A DNA stretch of 64,000 nt, taken from NCBI GenBank assembly GCA_030015575.1, contig JASDDO010000004.1:323648654-323712653 (forward strand). Direction: 5' to 3'. The position numbers were made by a program, and so were the translations under genes. Source of the DNA: Agapanthus africanus (Eukaryota > Streptophyta > Magnoliopsida > Asparagales > Amaryllidaceae). A model generated the notes under the pieces. The model worked only from the letters and a program-made list of their open reading frames with translations. It made no database searches and was not told the origin of the DNA. This document shows positions 54,343 to 64,000 of the stretch, in pieces. How positions within the stretch are numbered: the first letter of the stretch is position 1; every line of letters starts with the position of its first letter.

Positions 54343-57300
54343 TGTAACACCCGGGCCCAATAGTACTATTTCTGTTACTAGTTGAGTGTTATACATTGCT
54401 TATTTCAATTATCCTGATTGTTTGGTGCTTATTGCTAAATTTTAACCGGTTAAGTCATTTTGGCATATAACAAATTTTAACACCTAAAATGAAATTAAAA
54501 ATATTCATGTTGGCCTACTCGTCGCCACTAGTCGCGTGGTAGCGTCCGCGTGTCGAGATTTCCTCCCGTTCGGCTAAACGGGCAAGTTTGGACGTCTACG
54601 CGCGCGTGCAAGTGTCCGACTTGGGGGCATGCATTTCAAGCACAAAACACCTCTTTTCAAAATTTGGAACCCGCTTAAAATCCTATAATTTGAATTTGGA
54701 ACATTTGGGCGCAACCCGGGCGCGATTTGGAAATGTTTCATTTAGCGCCAAAATCCCAATTTAATTAATTATACTAAACTATAAAATATATTCGAAATAT
54801 TAAACTGTTTAGGTTTTTAACCAATCAAATCTTTTCAATCTCTTTAAAAAAATTCCTTTTATAATCCCAGTATTCTTTCCAGCCAATCACGAGGGGGGTT
54901 TCACCCTCGTGGGCCCCATCCCTCTCTCCGTCTCTCTCTCATTCTCTCTATATCTCTCTAATCTCCTTCTCTCTCTCTCTCTAACAAACCCTGTCTCTCT
55001 CTTCCTTTAAATCCTCTCTCTCTCTCCTCATCAGATCTCTCTCTCTTCCTCTATATTTTCCTCACGTCCTCAAGCTTCACGCGAGAAACCCACCACGAGA
55101 ACCCGAACCCTAGCCCTAGCCACCACGATCCGTCGCCGCCGATCTCCCCGCGACGCCACCACCACCGTCTTCATCGCCTCCTCGACCTCGGCAGCATCCC
55201 TCTTCTCGCCATCTCCTCCCTTACCCGAGCACCCCTGCATCCTAACCCTGCACACACTTTGCCTCGCCGGAAGACCTCGCCTGCCCTCGTCGTCGACCCT
55301 CAACTTCGACGTCGCCTCCACCTCCTCACCCTCTTTCACACCACCATCATCATCTTCCCGTCTACGACGCCTGCAACCTTCACCCTGCATCACCCACCTG
55401 CAGTTCCCGCAAACCCCACCGCCGGCCACTCCTCTAGCCTCAACCCCGACCTCCTTCACCCTCGTCCCGACCTCCTCATCTTCCTCCTCCTTCCCTCGCC
55501 GGAGTTGCCACGGCAACAGAACCCACACCCGTTCGCCGAGCACCTCTTGCCGTCGTCGCAACGTCCGAGAACCCATCACCCGAACTCGTCGCCTTTGTCT
55601 TCGAGGCCGCAGTCGGCGCGTCGCTGTTGTCGTCTCCTTCAAACTCCAGAACCCGCACCCCTTACTACCACTGCAGCACTTTCCTTCACCATTCGACCAC
55701 CATAGCCGCCGCCGGTTCATCCATCGTCGCCGTCGATTCAAGTGCCGCATCGCTGCAGTCTTCTTCCTGGGCCGGGACCTCACCAGAGCCGACATCCAAG
55801 CCAAGACCTTGCTTGGGTCGTGTTCACATCTCCGCCTTGTCGTATCCATCGTGGTCGCGATCGTCGTGTCGAGCGAAGGTCTAGCCGTGATCGTGCATCA
55901 GCAGTTTTGTGCTTCATGGTTGCATTACCGTTCGGTTCCCGAGGCAAGTATTTGATACTTGCTTACATGCTAGTGAAGCTTAACACTTCCCTTAATACAA
56001 ACTTTAAGTTGCCGTAATATTTACCCATGATATAATAAGGTATTATTCAGTAAATCACATTACATATATTGCTTCCTGTTCAACCCTAGTAGCATGCCAG
56101 ATTAAATGTTTTCCTGTTGAATCCCCACATAGAAGTGATAATAGTAGAGCTCCCATTAACCGTATCAGGCTCCGCTGTACCCATATGTTTTCGAACTTGA
56201 GACTTAATCTCGCATTGAATCATTATAGTAGTTTCTTGTAATTAATCGGTCTGCTATCAATCCATACTTTAACTAATTAAACCAATTAGAACGTCCTTGC
56301 TTAACTTGCTAGATCATCCATGTGACTATTATCTATGCTGTAGTTTTAATAGCTTTATTGCTTCGTGTTATTAATATTGTTGTACCCTGTGATTATTGCA
56401 CCCCAAGGGTGCTTGAACCTGTTAATAAGAAAATACAAAGCATCACTGTGTTTACATGGAGTAATATTGTTATTTGCTGTTCCTGCTGTTGTCCCTTATT
56501 CGTTACTATACCTGTTATCAGCATACATTTGATTGCATTACATATTGACCGGTCTTGATACACCTGACACATGTACTGATACACCGGACATGACACCCTA
56601 TACATACTGACTCAACCTATCGGACTACAACCTGACTTGGGGTCCTCATGGACCATTCCTGTTGTCTATCCAGACATACCTGCTCTTACCTGATTCTGTG
56701 TTGACATTAATCCTTGACTACTGAATACCTGACCTGACATACATAACTTGGGGGTATGGGGAAATCAAAGGTGAAACCGACTTGTAACTCAACAGTTCGA
56801 TACTTGTTCTGATCAGTCTTACGGGCTTGGCCAGTCCGGGAGTGATGATGCTGACATCACTCGTCCATCCTACTACCTATTTTTACTGCTTAGTGGCACG
56901 TCTCGGATTCAGCCCCGAGGACCTTGACCGTGGTCCCGGGCACGCACGGGATACTATTGAGTTACATCGACGATTCATCAATTGATTTCAAAGACTTTAG
57001 AGTAGAAACCTGATAGAACAGTTTAGTTACCCATTGCACATTACCCTGCACTGTTGTTTCATAATATTGCTTATTTCATGTTCATACCTGCATTGCTTAT
57101 TACCATGTTTATATTATATTATTCGGTTGACATGACGCGCTGACGTCTGGGTTTTGCATGGCCCAGATTCTTTACCACTGTCGCCGACCGTGCAGGAGTA
57201 CTTCAGCCAGCAGGCTGATTTGAGTTCTATAGTGGTTAGTTCGTTTATTGCATTTTATTTCCAGGTGCGATCCCGCATTATGGGACGTACCTTTCTATTA

Positions 57301-57507
57301 TTGTATTGGATCATTTGCTTCCGCACTTATTGTTTATTGACTCTCGTTATTATGGATTTGGACATGTGCTAGATTAGTTTATTTATCTTGTTCTTGATAT
57401 CTCTACAACCGTAATGTGACTGTGGATGGATACTTCCTACCCACAGGTAGCATGGTTGGCTATGTCACGTGCCCAATCTTGCGTACTCTGGGAAGCGGGG
57501 CGTGACA
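54343..57507 (+). repeat. Element F 5' LTR
   Basis: 3165 bp, TGTAACACCCGGGCCC to GCGTGACA. Only about 8 differences from the 3' LTR were counted by eye over the 2.0 kb that can be compared. It includes a CT-rich microsatellite block (54915-55060) followed by 800 bp of GC-rich, Pro/Ser/Arg-coding-like sequence (55070-55900). The 259-codon minus-strand frame (55070-55849), repeated at 62731-63510, comes from this composition. Confidence 0.95.
54915..55060. repeat. (CT)n-rich tract in LTR F
   Basis: Runs of CTCTCT separated by short spacers, repeated in the 3' LTR (about 62576-62721). CT tracts like this are common near plant transcription starts. Confidence 0.85.
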
Positions 57508-57516
57508 TGGTTCTTT

Positions 57517-57534
57517 TGGTATCAGAGCCATAGG
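57517..57534 (+). promoter_or_regulatory. Element F primer binding site, first copy
   Basis: TGGTATCAGAGCCATAGG, 9 nt after the LTR end GTGACA; complementary to the 3' end of initiator tRNA-Met. Confidence 0.9.
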
Positions 57535-58187
57535 TTAGTTGGGTTGATTCTTTTGTAGTTGGGTATTGTACCCAATACGTGAATCAGAATACCCGTGTTT
57601 AGGAAACATGTCCTGCCATCTTGACCGTTTGCCATTCTTGAATCTCATTCTTCCGAATTATATCTTTTACGACGTGCAAACTTACTTTGCATGTCGACTC
57701 GGAAACCTGATTTCTTGTTATCCCTAGGACTTGGGCAACTTGGGTGGAGTTAAGTAATTGCGGCTATGATACCGCGGCATAGCTACAATGCGGTACTCTA
57801 TTTAAGTATCTTGGAGTTCTAGCCTTGATCCACATTCAGAATCTATCATCATGCTAATGTTGGATGTTTTGAGTTCAGGATTATGATAGGTAAGAAGTTG
57901 ACCGAGTAAGGACCCTAGCAGATTTCAGACTTTTGGATCCATCTACTTTCACTGGTCTGGAGGAGCCGTTGCCAGCCGAGCAGTGGCTAGTGACACGGAG
58001 ATGTTTATTGACTCTCGTTATTATGGATTTGGACATGTGCTAGATTAGTTTATTTATCTTGTTCTTGATATCTCTACAACCGTAATGTGACTGTGGATGG
58101 ATACTTCCTACCCACAGGTAGCATGGTTGGCTATGTCACGTGCCCAATCTTGCGTACTCTGGGAAGCGGGGCGTGACATGGTTCTTT

Positions 58188-58205
58188 TGGTATCAGAGCC
58201 ATAGG
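58188..58205 (+). promoter_or_regulatory. Element F primer binding site, second copy
   Basis: Identical to 57517-57534, created by the tandem duplication; it also has a copy of the LTR 3' end in front of it. Confidence 0.9.
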
Positions 58206-58579
58206 TTAGTTGGGTTGATTCTTTTGTAGTTGGGTATTGTACCCAATACGTGAATCAGAATACCCGTGTTTAGGAAACATGTCCTGCCACCTTGACCGTT
58301 TGCCATTCTTGAATCACATTCTTCCGAATTATATCTTTTACGACGTGCAAACTTACTTTGCATGTCGACTCGGAAACCTGATTTCTTGTTATCCCTAGGA
58401 CTTGGGCAACTTGGGTGGAGTTAAGTAATTGCGGCTATGATACCGCGGCATAGCTACAATGCGGTACTCTATTTAAGTATCTTGGAGTTCTAGCCTTGAT
58501 CCACATTCAGAATCTATCATCATGCTAATGTTGGGTGTTTTGAGTTCAGGATTATGATAGGTAAGAAGTTGACCGAGTA

Positions 58580-59040
58580 AGGACCGTAGCAGATTTCAGA
58601 CTTTTGGATCCATCTACTTTCACTGGTCTGGAGGAGCCGTTGCCAGCCGAGCAGTGGCTAGTGACACGGAGAATTTACTGATTGCGACACAGATTCCAGA
58701 GAACAAAGGAGTGATGTGGTGCGCATTCAGCTAGTGGATTACGCCCGAGAGTGATGGCTTGTGGAGGAGACCCGCTTGGCCAAGCCGATCAGTTGGGCGA
58801 AGTTTTCTAAGAATCCCTGGAGAAATTCTTCCCGCAGACTGCGCGGAGGAAAGGGAAGAGAAGTTCATCGGACTAAGGCAGAATGGAGCAACCGTGGACG
58901 TGCATGCAGCAAAATGGACGAGACTAAGTAGTCTCGCTGGGCCTTTCACGGCCAACGATGTAAACAGCAGTTGCGGTAAGGAAGCAGTTCTGTCGGGCCA
59001 GTCGAGTTTAGGACTAGGCCGACAAACAGTGTTCTTGCAG
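58580..59040 (+). pseudogene. gag: Element F gag remnant, protease missing
   Basis: The start of the gag core is readable (LLDPSTFTGLEEPLPAEQW), then frameshifts. A short stretch resembling the capsid C-terminal half (ESLEKFFPQTARRKGREKF) leads directly to sequence just before RT. No knuckle and no protease active site (D-S/T-G) are present, so a deletion has removed them. The ATG of gag should lie inside the duplicated leader, but I cannot fix it. Confidence 0.65.
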
Positions 59041-59042
59041 CT

Positions 59043-59740
59043 ATGGAAGTTAATAGTAATGAAGAGCCGGCAGTTGTTCGCGACTTTATGGATGTATTTG
59101 AAGTTATATCGGGCTTACCGCCGAAGCGAGATGTGGAGTTCGCGATTGACTTATTCCTGGTGCAGCGCCAGTATCAAAATCTTATTATCCGATGGCACCG
59201 GTGGAATTGGAAGAAGTTAAGAAACAAGTTGGTGAATTACTCGAGAAGGGATGGATTCGAAGTAGCAACTCACCTTGGGGAGCTCCAGTTCTTTTAGTAA
59301 AGAAGAAGGATGGACGAGTGGGATGTACATGGATTATCGAGAATTGAACCGGGTGACTATTAAAACAAGTACCCGATCCCTCGCATTGGAGAACTTTTTG
59401 AGCAGCTTAGTGGGGCGAGGGTATTCTCGAAATTGGAATTGCGATCAGGATATCACCAGGTCCGAGTAAAAGCAGAAGACATTTGCAAGACGGCGTTTCG
59501 AACTCGATATGGACATTTCGAGTATTTGGTAATGCCCTTCGGAGTGACTAATGCGCCAGCAATGTTCATGGATTTGATGAACCAGGTCTTTTCACCATTC
59601 TTAGACCAGTTTATTGTGGTATTCATTGACAATATTCTGGTATACTCGAAGAGTCCGGAGGAGCACGCTGAGCAGTTAAAGATTCGCACTGCAGACGCTG
59701 AGACAGGAGAAATTGTTCGCGAAGATGAGTAAGTGCGAAT
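59043..59740 (+). pseudogene. pol: Element F reverse transcriptase, frameshifted, catalytic Asp changed
   Basis: Copies RNA into DNA in the particle. Read in pieces: PAVVRDFMDVFEVISGLPPK and VEFAIDLF (59070-59155), a frameshift, [20 protein letters not shown] (about 59247-59310), [14 protein letters not shown], a frameshift, [19 protein letters not shown], then [19 protein letters not shown] (about 59512-59570). The catalytic box reads FIDNILVYS: the second Asp of the expected x-D-D is Asn (AAT at 59631-59633). A further frameshift near 59700-59730 leads into the next piece. The element cannot make an active RT. Confidence 0.88.
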
Positions 59741-60410
59741 TCTGGCTGGAAGAAGTGAAGTTTCTGGGGCATGTCGTGTCGGGCGATGGAATCGCCGTTG
59801 ATCTCGAAAAGATTGCAGCTGTTCGAGATTGGCCTATTCCAAAGAATGTTGCAGGGATAAGAGGTTCTCTTGGACTCGCCGGATACTACAGAAGATTTGT
59901 GGAGAACTTCGCTCGTTTAGCAGAGCCGTTAACCAAGCTTACGCGTAAGGAAGTACCGTTTGTTTGGACGGATAGATGTGCATTGGCCTTCGAGACGTTG
60001 AAACAGAAGTTGATAACCGCCCCTATCCTAACCGTACCGGATGATTCAGGAGGACCGGTGATTCACAGTGACGCATCTGGAAAAGGATTGGGATGTGTTT
60101 GATGCAGAATGGGAAAGTCGTCGCTTACGCATCGAGACAACTGAAGACTCATGAGAAGAATTATCCGACTCATGACTTGGAGCTTGCAGCCGTGATCCTC
60201 GCCCTGAAGATTTGGAGACACTACCTTTGGGACGAGAGAGTCGAAGTCCTTACAGATCACAAGAGTTTGAAGTATGTGTTCACTCAGAAGGAGTTGAACA
60301 TGAGGCAACGCAGATGGTTGGAGCTGACGGCCGACTACGACCTTGATCTTAAGTACCATCCGGGAAAAGTTAACGTCGTGCCAGATGCGCTAAGTCGGTT
60401 ACCAGCAATT
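59713..60410 (+). pseudogene. pol: Element F RT connection and RNase H
   Basis: From [20 protein letters not shown] (RT thumb side) through VRDWPIPKN and [14 protein letters not shown] to RNase H with [10 protein letters not shown] (first Asp), a frameshift near 60090, then [20 protein letters not shown] (Glu) and LTDHKSLKY (Asp), ending [15 protein letters not shown]. The RNase H acidic residues are present, but the frame break separates them. Confidence 0.85.
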
Positions 60411-61390
60411 CAGGTATTGACCGCACAAAGGGAGATCATTGCGGATTTTCGGAGATTTGACTTGGAGGTTGTGCGACCACATGCTACGGGACAGTCGATG
60501 CAGTTGCAAGTACAGTCGTCCTTTGTTGAGAAGATTAAAGCGGCACAATCGCAGGATCCTAGACTGCAAAAGTTTCGAGAGCAGGTTGAAGTTGGACTGC
60601 GAACCGATTTACTGATCCACGAAGACGGTTCGTTGAGGTATGGTAGCCGTGTGTGTGTGCCAAAAGGGGATGTGCGTGAAGAGCTTATGAAGGAGGCACA
60701 CAATTCAGTTTACTCTGTACATCCAGGAGGGACAAAGATGTACCGAGATATTCGACAACACTTCTGGTGGGAAGGTATGAAATGAGAGATTGCTCGCTTC
60801 ATGGCCAAGTGCTTGGTGTGTCAGCAAGTCAAGGCTGAACATCAAAGGGTTGCTGGTTTATTGCAACCCCTTCCGATTCCTCAGTGGAAGTGGGAACATA
60901 TAATCATGGATTTCGTGACGGCTTTACCGCAGAGTCCAAAGGGCAACAATGCAATATGGGTGATTGTCGATCGGTTGACCAAGGCAGCTCACTTTATTCC
61001 TTTCCGGGTTGGTCAATCGACGGAGACTTTGGCAGAGCGATACATGCAGGAGATTGTAAGATTGCATGGAGTACCAGTGAGCATCGTGTCCGATCGGGAC
61101 ACACGGTTCTTGTCGCACTTTTGGAGGAGTTTACAAGAAAGTTTGGGGACTTGATTGAAGTTTAGCATAGCTTATCATCCTCAGACTAGTGGACAATCGG
61201 AGAGAACGATCCAGACCCTTGAAGATATGTTGAGGGCTTGCATGTTGGACTTCAAAGGTTCTTGGAGGGATTATCTACACCTGGTGGAGTTTCGTACAAC
61301 AATAGCTTCCAAGCGACTATTCAGATGGCTCCGTTTGAAGCGTTGTATGGTCGTAAGTGCCGTCCACCTGTTTGTTGGGATGATGTGGTG
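60411..61390 (+). pseudogene. pol: Element F integrase, broken by two stops and a frameshift
   Basis: The zinc finger HHCC lies at about 60698-60842 ([11 protein letters not shown], then [12 protein letters not shown]), interrupted by TGA 60783-60785. The core has the first Asp in [11 protein letters not shown], the second in [10 protein letters not shown], and a stop after LQESLGT (TGA 61152-61154). The Glu lies in SGQSERTIQTLEDMLRA in the next piece, and a frameshift near 61300 follows. All three DDE residues are visible but not in one frame. Confidence 0.85.
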
Positions 61391-61398
61391 AACGAGGG

Positions 61399-62003
61399 TT
61401 GCTAGGACCAGATTTGGTGGTACAGACAGTCGAGAAGGTGAATACAATCAGGAAGCATATGAAGGCAGCTCAAGACAGACAGAAAAGTTGGGCTGACACG
61501 TCAAGAAGGCCTCTAGAGTTCGCCATGGGTGATTTGGTATTCCTGAAGATATCACCGACTAGAGGGGTGTTTCGCTTTGGGAGTCGGGGAAAGCGTAGCC
61601 CTCGATTCGTTGGACCCTTCGAGATATTGGGGCGTGTTGGAGAGGTAGCGTACCGTTTGGCGTTACCACAGTCCTTGGCAGGAGTGCACGATGTGTTTCA
61701 TGTGTCTCAACTACAGAGGTATGTTCGTGATGAAACCCACGTCTTGGATCATTCGGAGTTGACTGTACGGGAGGACCTAACTTTTGAGGAGCGACCAGTT
61801 GAAATCAAGGATCGAAGAGAAAAGGTTCTTAAGAACAAAGTTATCCCTCTTGTGCTAGTTTCTTGGGGTAATCGATTGCATGGAGAATCCACTTGGGAGC
61901 GAGAGGACGAGATCCGGCAGAAATTTTCCTCACCTTTTCCTGTAGTTAGCTATCTTGTATTCTTGGAATTTCGAGGACGAAATTCTTTTGTAGTTGGGTA
62001 TGA
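61399..62003 (+). pseudogene. pol: Element F integrase C-terminus with chromodomain-like end
   Basis: Open for about 200 codons: DRQKSWADTSRRPLEFAMGD and FVGPFEILGRVGEVAYRLAL (the GPY/F-like module), FHVSQLQRYV, then a chromodomain-like end (VIPLVLVSWGNRLHGESTWE followed by REDEIRQKF) of the kind that directs chromovirus integration to chromatin. The frame continues into the 3' LTR because the gene abuts it. Confidence 0.85.
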
Positions 62004-64000
62004 TGTAACACCCGGGCCCAATAGTACTATTTCTGTTACTAGTTGAGTGTTATACATTGCTTATTTCAATTATCCTGATTGTTTGGTGCTTATTGCTAAA
62101 TTTTAACCGGTTAAGTCATTTTGGCACATAACAAATTTTAACACCTAAAATGAAATTAAAAATATCCATGTTGGCCTACTCGTCGCCACTAGTCGCGTGG
62201 TAGCGTCCGCGTGTCGAGATTTCCTCCCGTTCGGCTAAACGGGCAAGTTTGGACGTCTACGCGCGCGTGCAAGTGTCCGACTTGGGGGCATGCATTTCAA
62301 GCACAAAACACCTCTTTTCAAAATTTGGAACCCGCTTAAAATCCTATAATTTGAATTTGGAACATTTGGGCGCAACCCGGGCGCGATTTGGAAATGTTTC
62401 ATTTAGCGCCAAAATCCCAATTTAATTAATTATACTAAACTATAAAATATATTCGAAATATTAAACTGTTTAGGTTTTTAACCAATCAAATCTTTTCAAT
62501 CTCTTTAAAAAATTTCCTTTTATAATCCCAGTATTCTTTCCAGCCAATCACGAGGGGGGTTTCACCCTCGTGGGCCCCATCCCTCTCTCCGTCTCTCTCT
62601 CATTCTCTCTATATCTCTCTAATCTCCTTCTCTCTCTCTCTCTAACAAACCCTCTCTCTCTCTTCCTTTAAATCTTCTCTCTCTCTCCTCATCAGATCTC
62701 TCTCTCTTCCTCTATATTTTCCTCACGTCCTCAAGCTTCACGCGAGAAACCCACCACGAGAACCCGAACCCTAGCCCTAGCCACCACGATCCGTCGCCGC
62801 CGATCTCCCCGCGACGCCACCACCACCGTCTTCATCGCCTCCTCGACCTCGGCAGCATCCCTCTCCTCGCCATCTCCTCCCTTACCCGAGCACCCCTGCA
62901 TCCTAACCCTGCACACACCTTGCCTCGCCGGAAGACCTCGCCTGCCCTCGTCGTCGACCCTCAACTTCGACGTCGCCTCCACCTCCTCACCCTCTTTCAC
63001 ACCACCATCATCATCTTCCCGTCTACGACGCCTGCAACCTTCACCCTGCATCACCCACCTGCAGTTCCCGCAAACCCCACCGCCGGCCACTCCTCTAGCC
63101 TCAACCCCGATCTCCTTCACCCTCGTCCCGACCTCCTCATCTTCCTCCTCCTTCCCTCGCCGGAGTTGCCACGGCAACAGAACCCACACCCGTTCGCCGA
63201 GCACCTCTTGCCGTCGTCGCAACGTCCGAGAACCCATCACCCGAACTCGTCGCCTTTGTCTTCGAGGCCGCAGTCGGCGCGTCGCTGTTGTCGTCTCCTT
63301 CAAACTCCAGAACCCGCACCCCTTACTACCACTGCAGCACTTTCCTTCACCATTCGACCACCATAGCCGCCGCCGGTTCATCCATCGTCGCCGTCGATTC
63401 AAGTGCCGCATCGCTGCAGTCTTCTTCCTGGGCCGGGACCTCACCAGAGCCGACATCCAAGCCAAGACCTTGCTTGGGTCGTGTTCACATCTCCGCCTTG
63501 TCGTATCCATCGTGGTCGCGATCGTCGTGTCGAGCGAAGGTCTAGCCGTGATCGTGCATCAGCAGTTTTGTGCTTCATGGTTGCATTACCGTTCGGTTCC
63601 CGAGGCAAGTATTTGATACTTGCTTACATGCTAGTGAAGCTTAACACTTCCCTTAATACAAACTTTAAGTTGCCGTAATATTTACCCATGATATAATAAG
63701 GTATTATTCAGTAAATCACATTACATATATTGCTTCCTGTTCAACCCTAGTAGCATGCCAGATTAAATGTTTTCCTGTTGAATCCCCACATAGAAGTGAT
63801 AATAGTAGAGCTCCCATTAACCGTATCAGGCTCCGCTGTACCCATATGTTTTCGAACTTGAGACTTAATCTCGCATTGAATCATTATAGTAGTTTCTTGT
63901 AATTAATCGGTCTGCTATCAATCCATACTTTAACTAATTAAACCAATTAGAACGTCCTTGCTTAACTTGCTAGATCATCCATGTGACTATTATCTATGCT
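62004..64000 (+). repeat. Element F 3' LTR, cut by the window end
   Basis: First 1997 bp of the LTR, matching 54343-56339. The preceding 20 bases do not form a normal purine tract. Confidence 0.95.

Larger units (their letters stand above)
57331..58672 (+). repeat. 671-bp tandem duplication across LTR end and primer site
   Basis: 57331-58001 is repeated as 58002-58672 with about four substitutions. Each copy includes the last 177 bp of the LTR, the primer site (57517 and 58188), the leader and the start of gag. It contains no complete gene. Confidence 0.95.
54343..64000 (+). mobile_element. Element F: recent chromovirus-like Ty3/gypsy element, truncated by the window end
   Basis: 5' LTR 54343-57507, interior 57508-62003, 3' LTR from 62004; the LTR offset is 7661 bp, so the 3' LTR should end near 65168 outside the window. 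tRNA-Met-type primer site; gag, RT, RNase H, integrase and a chromodomain-like end in the order of Ty3/gypsy chromoviruses. It is internally defective. The target duplication cannot be tested because the right end is missing; the left flank is TCTCA. Confidence 0.93.

Noticed and set aside
55070-55849. 259-codon Arg-rich minus-strand frame, repeated at 62731-63510
   Set aside because: Antisense of a GC-rich LTR block; no motif, and both copies are LTR copies.

Overview
The window is plant nuclear DNA made almost entirely of LTR retrotransposons inserted into one another. The evidence for a plant is Ty3/gypsy (chromovirus-like and Tat/Ogre-like) and Ty1/copia coding remnants, plant-type short GT-AG introns, a plant mobile domain (PMD) gene, and LTRs of 2 to 4.4 kb with tRNA-type primer sites. 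No host housekeeping gene, tRNA, rRNA or CRISPR array is visible. The species cannot be named from the sequence; it is probably an angiosperm.

Layout. Element A (about 205-5640, +) has an LTR ending at 4003 and a broken gag that carries a 68-bp intron. Element B is inserted in A at 5641 (LTR 5641-10020, primer site at 10025, decayed interior to about 11773). A Ty1/copia element C on the minus strand follows (LTR about 11774-13913, pol 13914-15888, continuing at 52073-52990). C is split by element D (15889-52072, +, duplicated site TTGTG). The 3' LTR of D is split in turn by element E (32089-51427, minus strand, duplicated site CCACC, two 3173-bp LTRs). After C and an unassigned 1.3-kb stretch comes gypsy element F (54343 to beyond the window end, +), whose two LTRs are nearly identical although its pol is broken.

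D and E are the centre of interest. They are relatives that share LTR termini, primer site, gag and the organisation of their untranslated regions. Both are very large (about 16.8 and 19.3 kb), and neither has protease, reverse transcriptase or integrase, so they are gag-only elements that must use another element's enzymes. E also carries, antisense to its own transcript, a PMD gene of eight coding exons and seven short introns. It has its own TATA box and poly(A) signals and ends in a coiled-coil exon. D has no such gene. The 5-6 kb of untranslated interior is built from ordered arrays of short hairpins with conserved loops and changing stems, a 137-bp satellite-like array (17 units in D), and a long hairpin running into the polypurine tract. 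The LTRs carry paired CACGTG boxes (D) or 318-bp tandem repeats (E).

Age order fits the nesting. By eye the LTR pairs differ by about 7% for D and 5% for E (first ~220 bp) and about 0.4% for F (about 2 kb compared). Element names A-F are mine.
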